From Isoperla grammatica (taxonomy: Eukaryota; Arthropoda; Insecta; Plecoptera; Perlodidae): 64,000 bases of DNA. Made by a program: the position numbers and the translations under genes. Below are positions 57,429-64,000 of the stretch, piece after piece (positions within the stretch are counted from its first letter, which is position 1; each line of letters opens with the position of its first letter). The notes beneath the pieces were generated by a model. It did no database searches, had not been told where the DNA came from, and worked only from the letters and a program-made list of their open reading frames with translations. Location of the stretch: contig OX246741.1 in NCBI GenBank assembly GCA_945910005.1, forward strand, positions 44,495,170 to 44,559,169. Direction: 5' to 3'.

Positions 57429-57707
57429 GGTGACAGCGGGGGCCCGCTCATGTGTAACGGGGAACAGTGGGGTATAGCGTCTTTTCTGGAAAGCTGTGGC
57501 CATAAGGACTCCCCCACCGTGTGGACTCGAGTCGACGGCTATCGACCCTGGATACAGAAAGTAATTTGGAAGCCACATCTGAAACCTCGAGCATCTTCTA
57601 GTAATCCTAATAGTGCTGGTTCTAAGCAAAACGGCTATTTGGCCGTCGTACATGTTTTCTCTGTATTCTTTGCCTACTTGCGTGATGGAATGGGTTACGG
57701 AAATTAA
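57429..57707 (+). CDS. Protease paralogue 2, exon 6 (catalytic Ser)
   Basis: It encodes [15 protein letters not shown] with Ser195, then IASFLESCGH, where paralogue 1 has [10 protein letters not shown]. That gives Phe215, Leu216, Ser219 and Gly221, and Thr at 226. A bulky residue at 216 plus Thr226 recalls elastase pockets (Val216/Thr226), yet Asp189 is kept, so specificity is uncertain. WIQKVI ends the fold. The 45-residue tail has a hydrophobic stretch (YLAVVHVFSVFFAYL) and may tether the enzyme. The stop is at 57705-57707. Confidence 0.9.
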   Translation, partial: GDSGGPLMCNGEQWGIASFLESCGHKDSPTVWTRVDGYRPWIQKVIWKPHLKPRASSSNPNSAGSKQNGYLAVVHVFSVFFAYLRDGMGYGN

Positions 57708-57712
57708 TTAAA
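57707..57712 (+). terminator. ATTAAA polyadenylation signal overlapping the stop
   Basis: It begins on the last A of the stop codon, as in paralogue 1. Confidence 0.5.
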
Positions 57713-58070
57713 GTAACAACTACAATGCATATTGACATAATGGTCTATCAAATGTTTCTATCCATGCAGTTGTGCTATTCGAGACCACGACTGTGAGAAG
57801 ACGAAGGGCACTTGATAGATACCTGCTGTTTGCCCAAACAAAATATAAATATATAGGCTGTGGAAGGGAGTCTGAAAGGACGAGATCACATACCGTGTAG
57901 GGCCTACGTTTGTTTGATAAGAGAATTGTTTGTATTTACTAATAAATGACAAACTCTCTCAAAGAAAAATTTATTAAGATGTTGTAGAAACATTCAAGAC
58001 ATAATTGGATAATTATTGGAGGATATTTGTGCTCTTCATTTACCATTTTAAAAATGATCCAGTTATCTAA
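57713..58070. other. 3' flank of paralogue 2, no gene
   Basis: Partly alignable to 6974-7130 and otherwise unique. No coding frame supported. Confidence 0.55.
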
Positions 58071-58083
58071 AGGGCACTAGCAA

Positions 58084-58362
58084 CACCAAAATACAACAAT
58101 GAAACAATTTAATTGAATCGATGGACAACCAACAAGCTGTCAAAAAATAATTTCTTCTGATTTTGGAAAACAAAACAAAAAAACAAAAATATAGATACAA
58201 AACTTTCACTTTGTCGTTATCCATCATTAAAAGTTTTAAATGGCTAGCAGGTCCTATTGCTACATTTGTTTTTATCTCTATGGTTGCAATTTTATTATTT
58301 TGACAGCTGATTGTTTGTCCATCGTTTCAATTCATTTGTTTCATTTTGGCATTTGGGGTTGC
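58084..58362. mobile_element. Nested palindromic MITE, TAGCAA repeats
   Basis: The arms AACAATGAAACAA...GGACAACCAACAAGCTGTCA and the inverse pair around 58220. TAGCAA is on both sides (58078-58083, 58363-58368). A related copy lies inverted at about 61340-61440. Confidence 0.65.
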
Positions 58363-60087
58363 TAGCAAATACCTTACTAAAATAGTACAGGAAACTGGAC
58401 CCATTTATCATTCAGCGCATGGCGACACAGCACTGCAGCGAACCTGGCGGCTTGAGGTCACAAAACGCGCGTGATTTAAATCAAAGTGGGGCGGAAATAA
58501 ATAGACTAATATCGCCTACATGAAGTTTGTAGTTAATCTCTTTTAATACCAACATGTAAATGAAGGTTTTTCTGGTAATCGGGTATGGTTTAGCCAACAT
58601 TTTAAAATGTGCACTGTTTATTCTTTACGTTTTATCAATAATCATTGACAGTTTTGCCAGTAAAGTATATTCTATTCTGAATGGCCATGTTGTGATCGTC
58701 TTTTGTTTTTGTTTATAACCTCAAATTAATGCCATCAACCGAAAACGTTGGTCAGTGTTGTTGTAAAACATAGTGGGCCTAGTATAGGCCGGACGCCGTA
58801 ACAAAGAAGTTTGAAAGAAGGTTGTGTCGTCACAACTAATTACTCTGGCTGGCGTAGTGATATGTGGACGTTTACGCAGTGCTCATCCGCGCACTATACC
58901 TGTCAGAGAGAAAATACACTGATTGGCAAGGCGGTGTTAGAAAATACTAGCTTTGGTAGGCCGTGACTTAAAAATACTACCATCAAGAAAGCTTTGACTT
59001 CTGTGTGTTGCTAGGATACTTGATGTATTTCTTTGTCATTTGATGGTCTGTTGTTTTTATTGCCGTTTCGTGTTTGACAGGAGTTGAGTTCACGTGGGGG
59101 AAACATGGCGGCGTTTTTTCTAACATGTGACGCCCGTGTTTGGCTGATTTACCCTGTAATATTATTTATGAAAATTTATTACCGATATCAAGAAATATTG
59201 ACACTGAAAACATTACTCGGGATCTTTCAGAGTGGTCATATGCGTTCCCTGTGCCTTTAGGGTACGACAATATGCAGACAGACAAAGCAATTGACAAAGG
59301 TAGGTCGTCCGTAGCTGTTCCTTCTTCATACCTTCATGCCTAGCATGATGGGACGGAACTACTTTGAATTTTCCCAAACATAATTAAGTAGTTATTAATT
59401 TATAAGTGAATATAATAAATTAGATAATAAGAAACTAGAGTTTATTCCTGCATAATTAAACCGCAAACACATACCAAGAGGGAGAAAAATAGCATTTAAT
59501 CCAGGGCCCATGTCCACCAACCTATGAAATGACAAAACATGGATACTTCTGGTAAGGCAATGAGTAGTAGTCTACATTTAAGTTGGTATTACGAGGTGTG
59601 AGGTCACTTGCTATTACATCATCCGTGACGACAACACCTTCTTTGTTAAGGCGTCCGGCCTATATTCTGCTGCCACTATGTGTACATAATATGAGTAACG
59701 CCGTGAAGGTCTAGACATACGACCTTTAGGGGGAGGGGATATTTAGGCCTAGACCTGCATTAAATATTAATTTAAAGCTAAAAATACGTGTATTCATAGG
59801 TTGCACGTACGTCATATCTTTGCGCGTGGCGGCCACATTTGTGATCAAACTTAGACGTTGCCATGAAAAAACAATTGAAGGCGGTTGTGGCACAACACAT
59901 AAATTCTTAGTTCTTTAAAATTCAGCCCGTTTTTTAATTAAATGAAATTGGTATGTGTGGTATTTTTTATTTTTTTATTAATTATGTTTGCTTTTTAAAT
60001 TCTGAATTAGACTTATTTATTAAATTTGAATAGTATTTGCCAATGATCTAGGATTGGTCCTCAGCAACTGTGTCGCAATCATGGCCG

Positions 60088-60110
60088 CTGTGACGTCACG
60101 TGGGAACTAT
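60088..60110 (+). repeat. Isolated 23-base match to the 87-bp unit
   Basis: GCTGTGACGTCACGTGGGAACTA is identical to bases 5775-5797 inside array 1, but no GDSGGP part or splice-site part is next to it. This is the only copy I see outside the arrays. Confidence 0.7.
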
Positions 60111-60542
60111 GAATAGTTTGACATAACCTAAACAAAATAATATGTAATACAGTAAATTATAGAAAACAAATGTTAAAAAGCTAAACACAACGTTTCACGC
60201 ATATCGGCCTGGATGCTGAATCAGTATCGGGATTTCAGTGGATAAAAGAAGCCGGCACAGCGAGTGAACTTCATCGCGTCGATAATTCACCAAGTACTTA
60301 CCTCAAGCCGCTAGGCCAGACTGTCGCCAGAAATCGACGAGAGCTTCCCGTTTTATTTTAGTAAGGTATTTGTTGCTAGTGCCCTATTCTTGTTTCTCCC
60401 CACGGGCCTCTAAATCTTCAAGAACAACAATACAGAACAATTAAAAATGTGAAATCATGGTTAATAGATGAAGATCTTGTGTCCATCAATGAACCTTGAT
60501 ATAACATTTGACAGCTCATGTTTGATTGCACGTTGTTTTTTG

Positions 60543-60958
60543 CAAGGTCCTCTTGATCTCCGCCTAGCGGAGGCTCGTCGAACTCCCAAGTTAGGTCGTC
60601 GCAAGGGAATAAAAATGGTCATTTTTGGTCCCACTAAAAAAACTGTTATAATAATGTAATATCCATTGTAGATCATGTAACACAATACTTAAATCAGCTC
60701 AAAGAGAAATTTTGATAGAATATAATGTTTGAAGATTATAAAATATGATGATTTTTCCTTTTTAGGAGATAATTCTATTTGACAGATTGCTTCAATTGTT
60801 TTCTTTCACATTTCTCCCATTTGAATAACATGTGATTTTTAGCATTGTGGAACGGACTGCGACATAAATCTATGCTGCGACAATGGCTGCGACCATCTGC
60901 GACGACCTAACTTGGGAGTTCGACGAGCCTCCGCTAGGCGGAGATCAAGAGGACCTTT
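60543..60958. mobile_element. Long member of the CAAGGTC hairpin family, 59-bp perfect TIRs
   Basis: 60545-60603 and 60898-60956 are exact inverse copies (AGGTCCTCTTGATCTCCGCC...). The interior is about 295 bp without supported coding. No clear target duplication, in contrast to the three short members. Confidence 0.85.
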
Positions 60959-61145
60959 TTTTTAACGATTTAGGGGGCCGTGCGAGGAACAAGAATGGAA
61001 TACCGTATGACAGCAGCGCTGTGAGCGTTCCTGTTCACACAAATGTCAGTATGCCCCTCATTTGACGCATGCAATAATGATGTCGTGGAAATACAGATGG
61101 CTGTGGCAGGGTTTAACCTAATGGAGTAATGGCGGGTTCGCCGTT

Positions 61146-61184
61146 AACGGCCAGCGTCAACGTCCGGCGTTGACGCTGGCCGTT
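61146..61184. repeat. 17-bp perfect hairpin, 5-nt loop
   Basis: AACGGCCAGCGTCAACG, loop TCCGG, then CGTTGACGCTGGCCGTT. Related GGCCAGCGT/GCTGGCC motifs occur near 61800, so it may be a transposon end. Confidence 0.8.
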
Positions 61185-61706
61185 GCGTGGGCATTCACAT
61201 GCTCGACGTTTTAACGTTCAGCGTAGGCCTACGTTGACAATGTTGTTGCCGTGTGACAGCTGATAGTGACAGTTGACAGCTGGTTGCGGATTGACTGAAT
61301 GAAAATGGTTCTTAGAAGAAGTACGAAAAGGTTCATTCTGAACAGGTTTCCAAAATCAGAAGAAATTGTTTTTTGACAGCTTGTTGTTTGTCCAATGATT
61401 CAATTCATTTGTTTCATTGTTGTCTTTTGGTGTTGCTAGAAGCAAAGTAATCTTTGCTAGCAGCCAGAGCCGGAACACTTCGTCAGACATGGGATTATTG
61501 CAATTTACTTACTGTCAACGTTCAATGTGGCCGATATTTGTGACCAAATGTGGTCCTTCTTCAGCTTGTTCTTGTATTCTGCTAATGTAACATCGTACTT
61601 CTCAATTCCGGAAATTAAAACCTCCCAAAAAGAGTCGGCAGACGACATGTTCACAAAAGCTCTGAAGCGTGTGGGGACACAGCTTGCTAAACCAAACTTT
61701 TCGTGT

Positions 61707-61750
61707 CAAGGTCTACTTGATCTCCGCCTGGCGGAGATCAAGTAGACCTG
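61707..61750. mobile_element. 44-bp hairpin micro-element with 9-bp target duplication
   Basis: Twenty-base arms AGGTCTACTTGATCTCCGCC and the exact inverse are separated by a single T. TTTTCGTGT lies on both sides (61698-61706, 61751-61759). Confidence 0.85.
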
Positions 61751-61938
61751 TTTTCGTGTAAATACGCAATGTGGAAGGCTGTGAGCGTCAGTAACGTCGA
61801 ACGCTGGCCGTACAAAATAAAAATAGAATCTTTTCTCGACGACCGTCAAAGAGGCGGGGCCAGAGTTGCCGTAAATGGCTACGATTGGCCAACGGCCACC
61901 GTCAACGTTCGCCATAAGAGCTTGGGAACCGGGCATTA

Positions 61939-62565
61939 AGGTGAATTCACGACCTTGCGTGGCCGTGCATGCAGCGCCGTCCGTGCTGCTGCAGTAGTGC
62001 GTGGGAAGTTCTATGTGTTCACGACCCGGCCGGCACAGATGCGGTTTCACTGCCTAGGCCTATTGTATCACTAGGACTGCCGTATTACTAGGCCGATACA
62101 TATGAATTCAGTGTTAAGAAATAATAAGATATTGGCGTAGGCCTAGGCATTACCTTGTAGGCTTTCTAGAACATAGAGAAATTCCTAGAATAGAGAAATA
62201 TAGCATTCTAGGTTGCTTTTTGTGTTGTAAAAGACGCGTTCATGTAACTGTGTGTAGGGTTATGTTTGTTTTGATTTGAGCCGTGTTGCAGTTTGGTTGC
62301 AGTGATCACGGCCATCTAAATCGTGATATTGTCTGTTTCTGATTGGCTTAAAGCCTCGGTGGCTCAGTCGCCTTGGCCACAGCCAGTGTGAGCCATCATA
62401 ATATATACGATCTATGAAGGTATGACTTGCGTGCAGTGCTGCAAAAGTTGAATGTCGACCAACTTCGGCAGCGCTGCACTGCACTGCATGCAAGTCGTTT
62501 CTGATTGGTCTACCAGCCGCTGCACCGCGCTGCATGCACGGCCACGCAAGGTCGTGAATTCACCT
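61939..62565. mobile_element. 627-bp PIF/Harbinger-type MITE, TTA duplication
   Basis: Tips of about 40 bp are near-perfect inverse copies (AGGTGAATTCACGACCTTGC, then GTGGCCGTGCATGCAGCGC). TTA flanks at 61936-61938 and 62566-62568, the classical TWA target. The interior has further GCATGCA and CTGCACTGCACTGC motifs and no transposase. Confidence 0.88.
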
Positions 62566-62666
62566 TTACCCGCGAGCTAAGAGTGTGGTAGACTGTGTTA
62601 TTCCATCAACCATTGTACGAGGTTTTACTTGTTTTTTGGATTCTTCAGCTGATTGCTATTTTAGTT

Positions 62667-63100
62667 ACATACTAGGAAAACGCTTTGTTTGACGCGTTGA
62701 TAACCGAGCGCGTCCATATCTACAATCGTTCTGTCAAAAAGATCTCAAAGCACATAAAAACAACAACTAACAACAATTCAAGCATGCGCATAACAAACAT
62801 ATTTGCAAAGCTATTTTACTTCCCGATATTGTTGAATGCAGTGCAATGTGCGTTGCTAAGAATTTTCGTTGTCATTCTGTCTAGTGTTTTTGCCGCGGTC
62901 CGCCACCGTTACTAACAGTTATTGACAGCAATAGAAATGTAATTTCTGCCCATAATACGTATTGGATCGCGTTTAGATTTAGATATTCGCAACGGGACAA
63001 AAATTTACTATAAGATAGCCACCTCACATGTTGCCGTTACTGTGTTCAGAAATATATTTTCGAGTAACTTTCGTGTAACTTTGCCAATACAATAGGCCTC
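62667..63100 (-). mobile_element. GCGAGCGAAGCGAGCG-family repeat, truncated
   Basis: It begins ACTAGGAAAACGCTTTG and TTTGACGCGTTGATAACCGA, and carries TGCAGTGCAATGTGCGTTGC and GCCGCGGTCCGCCACCGTTA. The GCGAGCGAAGCGAGCG end is missing. Confidence 0.75.
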
Positions 63101-63159
63101 CGACGTAGACTGTGGTACGCTCTAGCGGCGAAAAAGTGCCCTTTTGAGTGTGTAACTCC

Positions 63160-63224
63160 CAAGGTCTACTGGATTCACTCTCGCGCGCGCTGCGCGCACG
63201 CTACAAGCGATCTAGTGGACCTTG
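63160..63224. mobile_element. 65-bp hairpin micro-element with 9-bp target duplication
   Basis: Tips CAAGGTCTACTGGATTC and GATCTAGTGGACCTTG are inverted. The centre is a GCGCGC alternating stretch. TGTAACTCC lies on both sides (63151-63159, 63225-63233). Confidence 0.8.
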
Positions 63225-63233
63225 TGTAACTCC

Positions 63234-64000
63234 GAGGCTCCCGCGCATCAAGATGGCTACTTTACAGATAAATTAAACTACGTGTTGTGTCGTAAGATGC
63301 TCGTGTTCGCCAGCAAAAAATGAAACAATATCCATGTATGCATTTCCAAATGAAAAACAGCAAAAGAACAGTAGACAACAGTGGATTTAAGCTGTTAAAA
63401 GAATCATACTTGACTCACTGCATCAACACTTTGTTTACATTTTCTGGTCACGTCATTGCAGTGGCTGGAGCTTAGTCCTAACCAATAAACCTTTTGTAAA
63501 TAATTAATAGACAAATGTACTTTGAAGTAAACATTGTAAAAATACAAAATTACATATTGCTAAAGAATTAAGCCCTATTCCCGATCTTGGTTAAATTTTT
63601 TTAGGCCTACGCCACGAACATTAATAACAGCTGTCAGAATTCCTACTTCATCTAGGCCAAATCTAGGCGTAGGCCTAGGCTAGCAAACAGTTTGTTGGCG
63701 GGAAGAAGATTTACGCAGGCCTACATGATAGTCCTACATGATAGTCCATCATACCTTCCAGTTCCCACACTATCAATATTGCCAAGGTGGTGTTGTTCTC
63801 TCATAGGCTCGTGTAACATGTATGTACTGCAATGAAGCATGGACCTAGTGTAGGGTACGGTGAGTCAAGATTTGGTTGAGAAAGCCTGGGTCGTCACCCA
63901 ATAGAAAAATGTTCTTAGAAAGATGGAGAAGTTTTTCTGTTGGCCTACTAGGGCCTATCCTGTATTTTGTATTAAGAATTACAGGTTTGGTTACTTTTGG
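63234..64000. other. Intergenic sequence, no gene
   Basis: It contains scattered AGGCCTA motifs (63600-63720). Nothing else recognised before the window edge. Confidence 0.5.

Larger units (their letters stand above)
58071..60385. mobile_element. Inverted-repeat element, tips AGGGCACTAGCAACA
   Basis: The left tip at 58071 and the right tip at 60385 (TGTTGCTAGTGCCCT) are inverted. AAATACCTTACTAAAATA next to the right tip recurs inverted at 58367, beyond a nested ~280-bp MITE. A frame near 59105-59343 follows a good start context (AAACATGGCGG) with a frame break and ends at a donor-like AAAG|GTAGGT; I do not recognise the protein. Boundaries are moderately certain. Confidence 0.6.

Noticed and set aside
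60461..60685. Minus-strand 74-codon frame with RRPNLGVRRASARRRSRGP
   Set aside because: Same cause: the CTCCGCCTAGCGGAG hairpin sequence.
60883..61065. 60-codon frame beginning MAATICDDLTWEFDEPP
   Set aside because: It reads through the terminal inverted repeat of the hairpin-family element.

Overview
This is a eukaryotic, invertebrate-type genomic window: interrupted genes with GT-AG introns, AT-rich non-coding DNA, several LINE families, many inverted-repeat DNA transposons, a tRNA-derived SINE and large tandem arrays. Jockey-like and Tx1/L1-like LINEs together with a chymotrypsin-fold secreted protease fit an arthropod or another marine invertebrate, but I cannot name the species.

The only host genes I can support are two tandem paralogues of a secreted trypsin-like serine protease, both on the + strand. 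The upstream paralogue contributes only its last two exons (2847-3026 and 6690-6968). The downstream paralogue appears complete: six exons at 19012-19057, 22621-22822, 35196-35358, 46215-46355, 50652-50816 and 57429-57707. All splice phases agree and give about 331 residues with a signal peptide, a His/Asp/Ser triad, four expected disulfides, Asp189 and a hydrophobic C-terminal tail. Everything between these exons is intron filled with mobile DNA and satellites.

The most unusual structure is in the last intron of BOTH paralogues. An 87-bp minisatellite (about 41 copies at 3122-6689, about 75 copies at 50912-57428) is built from the 3' splice site plus the first ~48 bases of the catalytic-serine exon. 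Every unit therefore carries a branch-point-like CTAAG, a polypyrimidine-like tract, CAG, an in-frame GDSGGP motif, a TGACGTCA (CRE) palindrome and a stop codon. The unit is exactly 29 codons. Only the last copy is continuous with the rest of the exon. The exon segment just downstream of the shared block encodes the S1-pocket wall (residues 213-221). It has diverged sharply between the paralogues, while its flanks are nearly identical.

Mobile-element layout: 1-1351 Tx1/L1-like LINE fragment (-) cut by a MITE (1352-1870); 1978-2373 MITE whose empty site is preserved in the second paralogue; 7346-8368 two tandem copies of a GCGAGCGAAGCGAGCG repeat family; 8745-16553 a foldback DNA transposon containing a nearly complete Jockey-like LINE (9559-15352), itself cut by a palindromic element (10584-11341); 17267-18738 two further inverted-repeat elements; 19190-20877 nested elements in intron 1; 23176-25067 a 1.9-kb foldback and about 26038-34930 a three-level nest (an hAT at 26575-27631 and a 3.85-kb palindrome at 30901-34751) in intron 2; an RT fragment, a SINE, a 6.1-kb 62-bp minisatellite and an (AAC)n tract in intron 3; clustered dispersed repeats, a second SINE and a (TG)n tract in intron 4; 57.9-64 kb MITEs, including members of a very short hairpin family (44-94 bp) flanked by 9-bp target duplications.
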